This document shows positions 42,010 through 50,473 of a DNA stretch of 64,000 nucleotides, piece by piece; the stretch's first letter is position 1, and every line of letters starts with the position of its first letter. Both the position numbers and the translations under genes were made by a program. Source of the stretch: Streptomyces sp. AV19 (lineage in GTDB: Bacteria; Actinomycetota; Actinomycetes; Streptomycetales; Streptomycetaceae); NCBI RefSeq assembly GCF_015999245.1, contig NZ_JAEAMR010000009.1, forward strand, positions 327,906 through 391,905, read 5' to 3'. Under the pieces are notes generated by a model. The model searched no databases and was not told where the DNA came from. It worked only from the letters and a program-made list of their open reading frames with translations.

Positions 42010-43116
42010 TCAGCCCGGCCGGACCACCCCGAGGACCGGCATCGAGCCGGCGCCCGCGAGCGTCACCTGCCGCCCGGGCCGGGGCGCGTGCACCATCGTC
42101 CCGTCGCCTATGTACATCGCCACGTGGCTGGCGTCCGAGAAGTAGATGATCAGGTCCCCGGGCCGCATGTCCTTGACCTCGACCTTGGGCAGCTGCCGCC
42201 ACTGCTCCTGCGAGGTGCGCGGTATCGGGCGCCCGGCCGTGGCCCAGGCCCGGGAGGTGAGGCCCGAGCAGTCGTACGTGTCGGGACCGACCGCGCCCCA
42301 CACATAGTTCTTGCCCATCTGTGCGGTCGCGAACTCGACCGCGCGCCGCCCCGCGTCGGTGGAGGACCCCGCGGAGTCCTTGAGGGAGAGGCCCTTGACC
42401 GCGTCGGAGGCGAGCCACTGCTGCTGGGCCCGGCGGGCCTTCTCCTCCTCCAGCTTCTTCAGCCGCTCGCGCTCCGCGTCCTCCAGACGCGATTCGAGCT
42501 TCCTGGCGGCGTCGAGCCGGGCCTCGATCTCCTTCTTCGCGTCCGCCTTCTTCTTCCGCTCCTCCTTGAGCCGCTTCCAGCGCTCGTCGGCCGCCTTCGC
42601 GTAGCGGCCGAGCTCCTCTTTGACCGACTCGGTCTCGGCGAGCAGGCGGCGGGTGGCGTCCTGGCCGCGGCGGGTCGAGTCCAGCGCGGCGAGGAAGTCG
42701 TCGGGCGAGGGGGCGAGGAACAGCCGGGCCGAGGGGGCCAGGCCGCCGGAGCGGTACTGGGAGCGGGCGAGTTCGCCGATGCGGTCCTCGATCTCCCGCC
42801 GCCGCTTCTCGGCGTCGGCGACCTTCTTGGCGAGGCCGGTGGCGTTCTTCTCCTGGAGCTTGGCCTGCTCGTCGGCGGCGTTGTACGCGTCGGTGGCCGC
42901 CTCGGCCTTGCGGTAGAGGGACTCCACCTCCTTGTGGACGTCCTCCAGGCTCCGCTTCGGGGGCGCCGGATCGGCCCACGCGGTCTGGGGCACGGCCGCG
43001 ACGGCCGCGCAGACGAGGGCGGTGGCGACGAGGACGCGCCGGGCGTGCGGCGGTCTCCGGACGGCCCCGTCCCCGCCGCCCGTGCTCCTGCCGACCATGG
43101 CACCGTTCCGCCCCAC
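42010..43116 (-). CDS. Secreted NlpC/P60 peptidoglycan hydrolase
   Basis: A 368-residue secreted wall hydrolase. A signal peptide near residues 25-48 (RRVLVATALVCAAVAAVPQT) is followed by a coiled coil of about 190 residues rich in Glu/Lys/Arg. The C40 domain has Cys in DTYDCSGLTSRAW, His in ASHVAMYIGDG and a third polar site in MVHAPRPG. It cleaves the stem peptide of peptidoglycan. GTG 43116 is chosen because GGAGG lies 6 nt upstream; ATG 43098 is an alternative. It is divergent from pstS. Confidence 0.93.
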   Translation of the reverse strand: MGRNGAMVGRSTGGGDGAVRRPPHARRVLVATALVCAAVAAVPQTAWADPAPPKRSLEDVHKEVESLYRKAEAATDAYNAADEQAKLQEKNATGLAKKVADAEKRRREIEDRIGELARSQYRSGGLAPSARLFLAPSPDDFLAALDSTRRGQDATRRLLAETESVKEELGRYAKAADERWKRLKEERKKKADAKKEIEARLDAARKLESRLEDAERERLKKLEEEKARRAQQQWLASDAVKGLSLKDSAGSSTDAGRRAVEFATAQMGKNYVWGAVGPDTYDCSGLTSRAWATAGRPIPRTSQEQWRQLPKVEVKDMRPGDLIIYFSDASHVAMYIGDGTMVHAPRPGRQVTLAGAGSMPVLGVVRPG

Positions 43117-43274
43117 CGGACACCTCCGCGATTCGACCCCCACGGCTTCACCTGCCGCGACGCGCGGAACGGATCGTGTCACGAGCGTCACAAAACCAAC
43201 AGAGAGCTGCATCACACTTGGCCGGAAACCCGTTCTGGCGAGATCCGTTCGGTGGCACCGCACTGATGGCCGAG

Positions 43275-43314
43275 GTTCACCGCGTGTTCACCCCACCCCT
43301 TCGACGGCTTCACC
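43275..43314 (+). promoter_or_regulatory. PHO box of pstS
   Basis: GTTCACC at 43275 and again at 43286, a degenerate CCCTTCG at 43297, and CTTCACC at 43308, all in exact 11-bp phase. This is the PhoP direct-repeat pattern of Streptomyces. The pstS GTG is about 140 bp downstream; ttaatt at 43323-43328 may be part of the -10. Confidence 0.88.
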
Positions 43315-43456
43315 TGATCTGCTTAATTTCGGCCGTGGAACAGGGGCTGCACGGCCACCCACGAACCAGTGGCCGCGCTGTGGAAACTCCCGCCACACCC
43401 GCACCCAGCTCTCGCACGCCGCCCCAGCGGCGGCCATCGGAAGGAACACCCGAAAA

Positions 43457-44587
43457 GTGAAGCTTCAGCGCAAGAACCGGCTCCGGGCCGTCGCCTTCGG
43501 CGCCATCGCCGTCTCCGGCGCCCTGGTCCTCACGGCGTGCGGCTCCGACGACAACAGCGCCGGCGGCTCCGGCGGCACCGGCTCCACCAAGGCCGCCGGC
43601 GACGTCAAGTGCGACGGCAAGGGCCAGCTGCTGGCCTCCGGCTCGTCCGCCCAGAAGAACGCCATGGACCTGTGGGTCAAGAACTTCATGGCGGCCTGCA
43701 AGGACATCCAGATCAACTACAAGGCCACTGGCTCCGGCGCCGGCATCCAGGAGTTCCTCCAGGGCAAGACCGCCTTCGCGGGCTCCGACTCGCCGCTGAA
43801 GCCGGAGGAGGTCGCCAAGTCCAAGAGCGTCGTCAAGGGCGGCCAGGGCATCAACCTCCCCCTGGTCGGCGGCCCCATCGCCATCGGCTACAACGTCCCG
43901 GGCGTGGACAACCTGGTGCTGGACGCGGAGACCCTCGCCAAGATCTTCGACGGCAAGATCGACAAGTGGAACGACGAGGCGATCGCCAAGCTCAACAAGG
44001 ACGCCAAGCTCCCCGATCTGAAGATCCAGGCGTTCCACCGCTCCGACGAGTCGGGCACCACGGACAACTTCACCAAGTACCTCAAGGCCGCCGCCGACAA
44101 GTCGTGGCCCTACGCCCCCGCCAAGGCCTGGGCCCCCAAGGGCGGCCAGGCGGCGGACGGTTCGGCCGGCGTCTCCTCCCAGGTCAAGCAGACCCAGGGC
44201 GCCATCTCCTACTTCGAGCTGTCCTACGCCACCGCGAGCAGCATCAAGACGGTCAAGCTGAACACCGGCGCGTCCGCCCCGGTCGAGGCCAGCTCCGAGA
44301 ACGCCTCCAAGGCCATCGCCGAAGCGAAGATCACCGGCCAGGGCAAGGACCTCGCGCTCAAGCTGAACTACACCACCAAGGCCGAGGGCGCCTACCCGCT
44401 GACCCTGGTGACCTACGAGATCGTCGGCGACAAGGGCAACAAGGCCGAGACCCTGCCCGCCACCAAGTCCTTCCTCACCTACATCGCGAGCGAGGAGGGC
44501 CAGTCCGTCCTCAAGGACCTCGGCTACGCCCCGCTGCCCGCCGAGATCGCCAAGAAGGTCCGCGAGAACATCGCGAGCCTCTCCTGA
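43457..44587 (+). CDS. pstS: Phosphate-binding lipoprotein PstS
   Basis: A 376-residue high-affinity phosphate-binding lipoprotein. The lipobox is LTAC at about residue 27, followed by a Gly/Ser linker. Phosphate-binding loops include ASGSSAQKNAMDLW, GSGAGIQEFL and RSDESGTTDNFTKYL. GTG 43457 follows aagga. It is the first gene of pstSCAB under the PHO box. A stable hairpin behind it likely keeps pstS mRNA more abundant than the rest. Confidence 0.97.
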   Translation: MKLQRKNRLRAVAFGAIAVSGALVLTACGSDDNSAGGSGGTGSTKAAGDVKCDGKGQLLASGSSAQKNAMDLWVKNFMAACKDIQINYKATGSGAGIQEFLQGKTAFAGSDSPLKPEEVAKSKSVVKGGQGINLPLVGGPIAIGYNVPGVDNLVLDAETLAKIFDGKIDKWNDEAIAKLNKDAKLPDLKIQAFHRSDESGTTDNFTKYLKAAADKSWPYAPAKAWAPKGGQAADGSAGVSSQVKQTQGAISYFELSYATASSIKTVKLNTGASAPVEASSENASKAIAEAKITGQGKDLALKLNYTTKAEGAYPLTLVTYEIVGDKGNKAETLPATKSFLTYIASEEGQSVLKDLGYAPLPAEIAKKVRENIASLS

Positions 44588-44591
44588 CGAA

Positions 44592-44627
44592 CCCGCCGGG
44601 CCCGGCAAGCCCGACGGGCCCGGCGGG
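44592..44627 (+). terminator. Hairpin between pstS and pstC
   Basis: Perfect 12-bp arms, cccgccgggccc (44592-44603) and gggcccggcggg (44616-44627), 4 nt after the pstS stop. With no U-tract, it more likely acts as a partial terminator or a 3'-end stabiliser. Confidence 0.7.
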
Positions 44628-44757
44628 CCACTTCTGAACCCTGCGGCCGGCCCTCCCCCGGAGCTCCCCCTCCGGATCCCGGCAGGCCGCGCCGTCCGGT
44701 GCACCGCCGCACCGGGGCCGGACGCCCCGCGCCCGGCCCCGCAGACCGGAGACTCCC

Positions 44758-45741
44758 GTGGACGACATGGAAATGACGACTTCAGCAGAACCAGCAGAAC
44801 CACCCGCCGGACGCCCGGCCAAGGCCGCCGCCCGCCCCGGCGACCGGATCTTCCTCGGGCTCTCCCGGGGCTCCGGGATCCTCCTCCTGGTGATCATGGC
44901 CGCCATCGCGGTCTTCCTCACCGTCCGCGCCGCGCACGCGATATCGCAGGACCAGGGCAACTTCTTCACGACCTTCGAGTGGAACGCCAACGTCGATCCG
45001 CCGGTCTTCGGCATCGCCGTCCTCGCCTTCGGCACGGTCGTCAGCTCGCTGATCGCCATGGTGCTCGCCGTGCCGGTCGCCGTCGGCATCGCGCTGTTCA
45101 TCTCGCACTACGCGCCGCGCAGGCTGGCCGCGCCGCTGTCGTACGTCATCGACCTGCTGGCCGCCGTGCCCTCGATCGTCTATGGCCTGTGGGGCGCCCT
45201 GTTCCTGGTGCCGCACCTCGGCGGGCTCTACTCCTGGCTGGACGAATACTTCGGCTGGACCGGCGTCCTGGCCTACCACGACGGCGCCGCGCGCTCGCTG
45301 TTCACCATCGGCATCCTGCTGGCGATCATGATCCTGCCGATCGTCACCAGCGTCAGCCGCGAGGTCTTCCGGCAGTCCCCCCAGACGCACGAGGAGGCCG
45401 CGCTCGCGCTCGGCGCGACCCGCTGGGAGGTCATCCGGATGTCGGTGCTGCCCTTCGGCCGCTCCGGCGTCATCAGCGCCTCGATGCTGGGCCTGGGCCG
45501 CGCGCTCGGCGAGACGATGGCCGTCGCCACCGTCCTCTCCCCCAGCTTCCTGATCTCCAAGAGCCTGCTCGACCCGGGCGGCGGCACGTTCGCCCAGAAC
45601 ATCGCGAGCAGCTTCAAGGAGTCCGGCGAGACGGGCAAGGACGCGCTGATCGCCTCCGGCCTCGTCCTGTTCGTCCTGACCCTGCTGGTCAACGGCGCGG
45701 CCCGGATGATCATCGCGCGCCGCAAGGAGTACTCGGCATGA
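44758..45741 (+). CDS. pstC: Phosphate ABC permease PstC
   Basis: A 327-residue permease with six membrane helices. A polar N-terminal tail precedes the first helix (GSGILLLVIMAAIAVFLTV). Family motifs include DLLAAVPSIVYGLWG and the EAA loop THEEAALALGATRWEVIRM. GTG 44758 is taken as the start; ATGs at 44767 and 44773 are in frame. The stop overlaps the pstA ATG (ATGA). Confidence 0.96.
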   Translation: MDDMEMTTSAEPAEPPAGRPAKAAARPGDRIFLGLSRGSGILLLVIMAAIAVFLTVRAAHAISQDQGNFFTTFEWNANVDPPVFGIAVLAFGTVVSSLIAMVLAVPVAVGIALFISHYAPRRLAAPLSYVIDLLAAVPSIVYGLWGALFLVPHLGGLYSWLDEYFGWTGVLAYHDGAARSLFTIGILLAIMILPIVTSVSREVFRQSPQTHEEAALALGATRWEVIRMSVLPFGRSGVISASMLGLGRALGETMAVATVLSPSFLISKSLLDPGGGTFAQNIASSFKESGETGKDALIASGLVLFVLTLLVNGAARMIIARRKEYSA

Positions 45742-46817
45742 CCGACGCGACCCTGGGCCGGCCCGTACCGGCCGACGCCGTCCCCCCGTCCGCCGGCCTG
45801 CGCCGCCCGCGGCTGCCCCGCTGGGCCCCGGCCGCGATCGCGGCCCTCTCGGCCGCCGTCGGCTGCGGCATCGGCCTCGGGGCCGGTCTGAGCAGCCGCT
45901 TCCAGTGGGGCCTGATCGCCGCGGTGCTCTTCGTCGCCCTGACGTACGGGCTGACGGCCCGCGTCGAGGGCTTCCGCCAGGCCAAGGACCGCCTCGCCAC
46001 CAGCCTGGTGTGGACCTGCTTCCTGGTCGCGGTCGTCCCGCTCGTCTCGCTGATCTGGGAGACCGTCGCGCGCGGCGTGAAGGTCCTCGACGGGGGCTTC
46101 CTCACCCACTCCATGGCCGGCGTGCTGACCGTCCAGCCCGGCGGCGGCGTCTACCACGCGATCATCGGCACCCTGGAGCAGGTCGGCCTCGCCACCGCCA
46201 TCGCGGCCCCGGTGGGCCTGCTCACCGCGGTCTACCTGGTCGAGTACGGGCGCGGGCGGCTCGCCAAGGCCGTGACCTTCTTCGTGGACGTCATGACCGG
46301 CGTCCCCTCGATCGTCGCCGGCCTGTTCGTCCTCAGCTTCTGGATCATCATGCTGGACTTCGGCTACTCCGGCTTCGCCGGCGCGATGGCGCTCGCGATC
46401 CTGATGATGCCGGTCGTGGTCCGCTCCACCGAGGAGATGCTCAAGCTCGTCCCGAACGAGCTGCGCGAGGCGTCCCTCGCCCTCGGGGTGCCCAAGTGGC
46501 GCACGATCCTCAAGGTCGTCCTGCCCACCGCCATCGGCGGCATCGCCACCGGCGTCATGCTCGCCGTCGCCCGCGTCGCGGGCGAGACCGCGCCGATCGT
46601 GCTGCTGGTCTTCGGCTCGCAGGTGATCAACAACAACCCGTTCGACGGGGCGCAGTCCTCCCTCCCCTACTACATCTACGAGCAGTGGGCGGCCGGCAAC
46701 GACGCCGGCTACGACCGCGCCTGGGCGGCGGCTCTCGTCCTGATCGCCTTCGTCATGATCCTCAACCTGGTGGCCAGGGGCATCGCCCGCTGGAAGGCCC
46801 CGAAGAACCCCCGCTGA
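45738..46817 (+). CDS. pstA: Phosphate ABC permease PstA
   Basis: A 359-residue permease. Two extra N-terminal helices (residues 30-75) precede the conserved permease part, with VMTGVPSIVAGLFVLSFW and the EAA loop LREASLALGVPKWRTILKVV. It pairs with PstC to form the phosphate channel. The ATG overlaps the pstC stop by 4 nt. Confidence 0.96.
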   Translation: MTDATLGRPVPADAVPPSAGLRRPRLPRWAPAAIAALSAAVGCGIGLGAGLSSRFQWGLIAAVLFVALTYGLTARVEGFRQAKDRLATSLVWTCFLVAVVPLVSLIWETVARGVKVLDGGFLTHSMAGVLTVQPGGGVYHAIIGTLEQVGLATAIAAPVGLLTAVYLVEYGRGRLAKAVTFFVDVMTGVPSIVAGLFVLSFWIIMLDFGYSGFAGAMALAILMMPVVVRSTEEMLKLVPNELREASLALGVPKWRTILKVVLPTAIGGIATGVMLAVARVAGETAPIVLLVFGSQVINNNPFDGAQSSLPYYIYEQWAAGNDAGYDRAWAAALVLIAFVMILNLVARGIARWKAPKNPR

Positions 46818-46833
46818 AAGAGGCACGATCCCC

Positions 46834-47613
46834 ATGGCCAAGCGAATCGACGTCAGCGGCCTCTCCGCCTACTACGGCAGCCACAAGGCCATCGACGACA
46901 TCTCCATGACCGTCGAGCCGCGCTCGGTGACCGCCTTCATCGGGCCGTCCGGCTGCGGCAAGTCCACCTTCCTGCGCACCCTGAACCGGATGCACGAGGT
47001 CACACCCGGCGGCCGCGTCGAGGGCAAGGTGCTGCTCGACGACGAGGACCTCTACGGGCCGGGCGTGGACCCCGTCTCCGTCCGCCGCACCGTCGGCATG
47101 GTCTTCCAGCGCCCGAACCCCTTCCCCACGATGTCGATCTACGAGAACGTCGTCGCGGGCGTCCGCCTCAACGGCGGCCGCCGCAGCAGGTCGGAACTGG
47201 ACGCGATCGTCGAGAAGTCGCTCAAGGGCGCGAACCTCTGGAAGGAGGTCAAGGACCGGCTGGCCAAGCCGGGCGCGGGCCTCTCCGGCGGCCAGCAGCA
47301 ACGCCTCTGCATAGCCCGCGCGATCGCGGTCGAACCGCAGGTCCTGCTCATGGACGAGCCGTGCTCGGCGCTCGACCCGATCTCGACGCTCGCGATCGAG
47401 GACCTCATCGGGGAGCTGAAGGAGCGCTTCACGATCGTGATCGTGACCCACAACATGCAGCAGGCGGCGCGGGTCTCGGACCGCACGGCCTTCTTCAACC
47501 TGGCGGGTGTCGGACGGCCGGGCGAGCTGGTCGAGATCGACGACACGGAGCGGATCTTCTCGAACCCGTCGGTCCAGGCGACGGAGGACTACATCTCGGG
47601 CCGCTTCGGCTGA
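46834..47613 (+). CDS. pstB: Phosphate ABC ATPase PstB
   Basis: A 259-residue ATPase: Walker A GPSGCGKST, PstB-typical MVFQRPNPFPTMSIYENV, signature LSGGQQQRLCIARAIA, Walker B VLLMDEPCSALDP and H-loop THNMQQAARVSDR. It ends the pstSCAB operon, 16 bp after pstA, with ggcacg weakly serving as ribosome-binding site. A long palindrome follows. Confidence 0.97.
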   Translation: MAKRIDVSGLSAYYGSHKAIDDISMTVEPRSVTAFIGPSGCGKSTFLRTLNRMHEVTPGGRVEGKVLLDDEDLYGPGVDPVSVRRTVGMVFQRPNPFPTMSIYENVVAGVRLNGGRRSRSELDAIVEKSLKGANLWKEVKDRLAKPGAGLSGGQQQRLCIARAIAVEPQVLLMDEPCSALDPISTLAIEDLIGELKERFTIVIVTHNMQQAARVSDRTAFFNLAGVGRPGELVEIDDTERIFSNPSVQATEDYISGRFG

Positions 47614-47730
47614 GCCGGACGGTTGCGGGCAGTCGTTCCGCAAGGGGGGAACCGGGGGACGGGCCGCGCCCGGCCCCGGAACCGCAAGCCGCCTTGCGGC
47701 GCTGCATGGCGGTGCCGCCGCGAGGCAAAA

Positions 47731-47768
47731 GGCCCGCCCCTCGGTACGTACGTACCGAGGGGCGGGCC
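47731..47768. terminator. Bidirectional terminator palindrome between pstB and pit
   Basis: A perfect 38-bp palindrome. The arms ggcccgcccctcggtac (47731-47747) and gtaccgaggggcgggcc (47752-47768) surround gtac. It lies between the convergent pst and pit operons. Confidence 0.88.
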
Positions 47769-47784
47769 CACACGCTTCTCCGAA

Positions 47785-47849
47785 GCATCAGCCGAAAGCG
47801 TCGGCCGAACGCATCGGCCGAACGCATCGGCCGAACACATCAGCCGAAC
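47785..47849. repeat. Five 13-bp tandem repeats across the pit stop codon
   Basis: Unit gcatcggccgaac at 47811 and 47824, with variants gcatcagccgaaa (47785), gcgtcggccgaac (47798) and acatcagccgaac (47837). The last unit contains the pit stop codon and its final residues, so repeat expansion may have started in the coding end. Confidence 0.92.
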
Positions 47850-48838
47850 ACGAGGTTGACCGCCCAGAAGCTGAGCGCGGCGAAGACCGCCGCGGCCGGC
47901 ATGGTGATGAACCAGCCGAGGATGATGTTCTTGGCCACTCCCCAGCGCACCGCGTTGACCCGCTTGGTCGCACCGACGCCCATGATCGCCGAGGTGATGA
48001 CGTGCGTCGTGGAGATCGGCGCGTGGAACATGAACGCGGTGGTGAACATGACGGACGCGCCGGTCGTCTCCGCCGCGAACCCCTGCGGCGGGTCCAGCTC
48101 GATGATCTTCCGGCCCAGCGTGCGCATGATGCGCCAGCCACCCGCGTACGTGCCCAGCGAGAGCATCAGCGCACAGGCGACCTTCACCCAGACCGGGATG
48201 GCGTCGCCCTTGCCCTGCACATCGCCGATGACCAGCGCCATCACCACGATGCCCATGGTCTTCTGGGCGTCCTGCAGACCGTGACCGAGCGCCATGCCGG
48301 CGGCCGACACCGTCTGGGCGATCCGGAAGCCGCGCTTGGCCTTGTGCGGGTTGGCCCTGCGGAACATCCACATGATCGCGACCATCACCAGATAGCCGAG
48401 GATCAGACCGACGAACGGCGAGAGGAACATCGGGATGACGATCTTCTCGACGACTCCCGACCAGATGACGGTCGTGCCGCCCGCGAGCGCCGCGCCCACC
48501 ATGCCGCCGAACAGGGCGTGCGAGGAGGACGAGGGCAGGCCGAAGTACCAGGTGATCAGGTTCCAGGCGATCGCGCCGATCAGGGCCGCGAAGAGGATGC
48601 CCATCCCCTTGTCGCCCACCGGCGTCTCGATCAGGCCCTCGCTGACGGTCTTCGCGACCCCGCTGCCGAGGAAGGCACCGGCGAGGTTCATCACCGCCGC
48701 CATCGCCAGGGCCGCGCGCGGGGTCAGCGCCCGCGTGGAGACCGAGGTCGCGATGGCGTTCGCGGAGTCGTGGAAGCCGTTCGTATAGGTGAATCCGAGC
48801 GCGACCGCGATGGTCACGACAAGTGCAAACGTATCCAC
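47840..48838 (-). CDS. pit: Low-affinity inorganic phosphate transporter (Pit)
   Basis: A 332-residue membrane transporter with about ten helices and the duplicated PiT signatures: GFTYTNGFHDSANAIATSVS at the N-terminus and AFMFHAPISTTHVITSAIMG near the C-terminus. It moves metal-phosphate by proton symport. It is 6 bp after the DUF47 gene in the same operon, the usual Pit-DUF47 (PitA-PhoU-like) pair. The 3' end is embedded in a 13-bp tandem repeat. Confidence 0.96.
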   Translation of the reverse strand: MDTFALVVTIAVALGFTYTNGFHDSANAIATSVSTRALTPRAALAMAAVMNLAGAFLGSGVAKTVSEGLIETPVGDKGMGILFAALIGAIAWNLITWYFGLPSSSSHALFGGMVGAALAGGTTVIWSGVVEKIVIPMFLSPFVGLILGYLVMVAIMWMFRRANPHKAKRGFRIAQTVSAAGMALGHGLQDAQKTMGIVVMALVIGDVQGKGDAIPVWVKVACALMLSLGTYAGGWRIMRTLGRKIIELDPPQGFAAETTGASVMFTTAFMFHAPISTTHVITSAIMGVGATKRVNAVRWGVAKNIILGWFITMPAAAVFAALSFWAVNLVFG

Positions 48839-48844
48839 CGGAGG

Positions 48845-49465
48845 TCAGGACTCCTTGACCGCGATGGTTTCGACCGTGTTCGCCACGTGCTCGAACGCGT
48901 CCGCCGCCTCTTCCAGTACGTCCACGACCTGCTTCAGCTTGAGCACCTCGATGGCGTCGTACTTGCCGTTGAAGAGGTGTGCGAGCAGCTTGCGGTGGAT
49001 CTGGTCCGCCTGGTTCTCCAGGCGGTTCACCTCGATCCAGTACTCGGTGAGGTTGGTCATCGTGCGCAGGTTCGGCATCGCCTCGGCCGTGAGCTCGGCC
49101 GCCCGCGCCAGGACCTCGATCTGCTGCTCGACGCCCTTGGGCAGTTCCTCGATCTGGTAGAGGACGACCAGGTCGACGGCCTCTTCCATGAAGTCCATGA
49201 TGTCGTCGAGCGAGGACGCGAGGGCGTAGATGTCCTCGCGGTCGAACGGCGTGATGAACGACGAATTCAGCTGGTGGAAGATCGCGTGCGTCGCGTCGTC
49301 CCCGGCGTGCTCCGCTGCCCGCATCCGCTCGGCGATCTCGGCTCGGGCGGACGGCTCCGCACCGAGCAGTTCCATCAGGAGCTTGGAGCCCGTGACGATG
49401 TTGTCCGCGGACGCGGCGAACATGTCGTAGAAGCTCGTCTCCCTGGGGGTCAGACGAAAGCGCAC
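48845..49465 (-). CDS. DUF47 (PhoU-like) protein
   Basis: A 206-residue all-helical protein of the DUF47/PhoU-like family: LTPRETSFYDMFAASADNIV, then ALASSLDDIMDFMEEAVDLV. It normally accompanies Pit and is thought to regulate it. GTG 49465 follows gaggat. TAGCAT about 40 bp upstream is a candidate -10. No GTTCACC repeat was found upstream, in contrast to pstS. Confidence 0.94.
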   Translation of the reverse strand: MRFRLTPRETSFYDMFAASADNIVTGSKLLMELLGAEPSARAEIAERMRAAEHAGDDATHAIFHQLNSSFITPFDREDIYALASSLDDIMDFMEEAVDLVVLYQIEELPKGVEQQIEVLARAAELTAEAMPNLRTMTNLTEYWIEVNRLENQADQIHRKLLAHLFNGKYDAIEVLKLKQVVDVLEEAADAFEHVANTVETIAVKES

Positions 49466-49642
49466 GTGGGATCCTCGGGGTGCAGCGGATTCGGTCTCGT
49501 TGATGCTAGGCGCATCATCGGGCCACAGCTAACTGGCATTCCCTCAGTGTCGCCCATCGGGCAGAGTGCTCACCAAGCCGGTACGGCCTCACGGCCCGTC
49601 CCGCACCGGTCCCGCACCGACTCGCACCGGCGAATTCGGTAC

Positions 49643-49665
49643 GATATACCCGGTGGGGGTATATC
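49643..49665. promoter_or_regulatory. CsoR operator
   Basis: gatataccc (49643-49651) and gggtatatc (49657-49665) are perfect 9-bp arms around ggtgg. This is the TATACCC-GGGTATA pattern bound by copper-sensing CsoR proteins. It overlaps candidate -10 hexamers (tacgat 49640-49645), which fits repression of the downstream csoR gene. Confidence 0.85.
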
Positions 49666-49730
49666 GACGAGGTATAAGCCCCGAGGCACACACCGGAACA
49701 CCGCCACGGAGCACCGCCACGGAGGACGCC

Positions 49731-50108
49731 ATGACGACCACGGACACCACAGCGGCCGACGCCGGCGAGCCCGCCGCGGCAGCCTGCCACACCGGCCCCG
49801 GGAGCGACGAGGGTCACAACCACGGCCCCCACGGCTACAGCAAGCAGAAGGACCAGCACCTCAAGCGCCTGCGCAGGATCGAGGGCCAGATCCGCGGCCT
49901 CCAGCGCATGGTCGAGGAGGACGTCTACTGCATCGACATACTCACCCAGGTCTCGGCGGGCACCAAGGCGCTCCAGTCCTTCGCCCTCCAGCTCCTCCAG
50001 GAGCACCTGCGGCACTGCGTCGCCGACGCGGCCGTCAAGGGCGGGGACGAGATCGACGCCAAGGTCGCCGAGGCCACCGCGGCCATCGCCCGGCTGCTGC
50101 GCACCTGA
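49731..50108 (+). CDS. csoR: Copper-sensing repressor CsoR
   Basis: A 125-residue CsoR/RcnR-family protein. The Cu(I) ligands line up as Cys67 (DVYCIDIL), His92 and Cys96 (EHLRHC), the C-H-C set of true CsoR. The N-terminal extension has several His (CHTGPGSDEGHNHGPHG). Ggagga lies 4 nt before the ATG. No copper ATPase or chaperone gene is adjacent in the window, so its regulon lies elsewhere apart from autoregulation. Confidence 0.93.
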   Translation: MTTTDTTAADAGEPAAAACHTGPGSDEGHNHGPHGYSKQKDQHLKRLRRIEGQIRGLQRMVEEDVYCIDILTQVSAGTKALQSFALQLLQEHLRHCVADAAVKGGDEIDAKVAEATAAIARLLRT

Positions 50109-50124
50109 CGGACACCGCCGCGCC

Positions 50125-50145
50125 GCCCCGGGAAGCCCCCGGGGC
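50125..50145 (+). terminator. Hairpin terminator after csoR
   Basis: gccccggg (50125-50132), loop of 5 nt, cccggggc (50138-50145), between convergent csoR and the small gene at 50151. Confidence 0.65.
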
Positions 50146-50150
50146 GGGCC

Positions 50151-50339
50151 TCAGACGTCGGCGTCCCCGGACGCGCCGGGCCGCCGGAACCGGACGACCC
50201 TGAGCACCTCGTCGATGCGGTCCGGACTCAGCCGCTCCTCCGCCGCGCCCGTGGCGGCGATCATCAACTCACCGTAGAGATCGATCTCGATGAGGGCCAC
50301 GGGATCCGGACCGGCCGACGAACCGCGCCGCGAAACCAC
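50151..50339 (-). CDS. Small conserved hypothetical protein
   Basis: A 62-residue protein (VALIEIDLYGELMIAATGAA in the middle, DEVLRVVRFRRPG near the C-terminus). GTG 50339 has ggagg 8 nt upstream. Acidic first half, basic second half, no membrane segment. Proteins of this size and pattern occur widely in Streptomyces, but I do not recognise a function. Confidence 0.65.
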   Translation of the reverse strand: MVSRRGSSAGPDPVALIEIDLYGELMIAATGAAEERLSPDRIDEVLRVVRFRRPGASGDADV

Positions 50340-50473
50340 GTGATTCACCTCCTCGGCTCTTGCGTCGTGAGTGCCCCCTCCGAGGGAGGGTCCGGTTCCC
50401 AGGTTAGGGACCGGCACAGACCCCGGGCATGACACAGAAGGACCATTTCCATGGCCAACCACTCCGGGCCGCG

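Noticed and set aside
47785..47849. 13-bp tandem repeats considered as a CRISPR array
   Set aside because: Repeats are contiguous with no spacers, and no cas genes are nearby.
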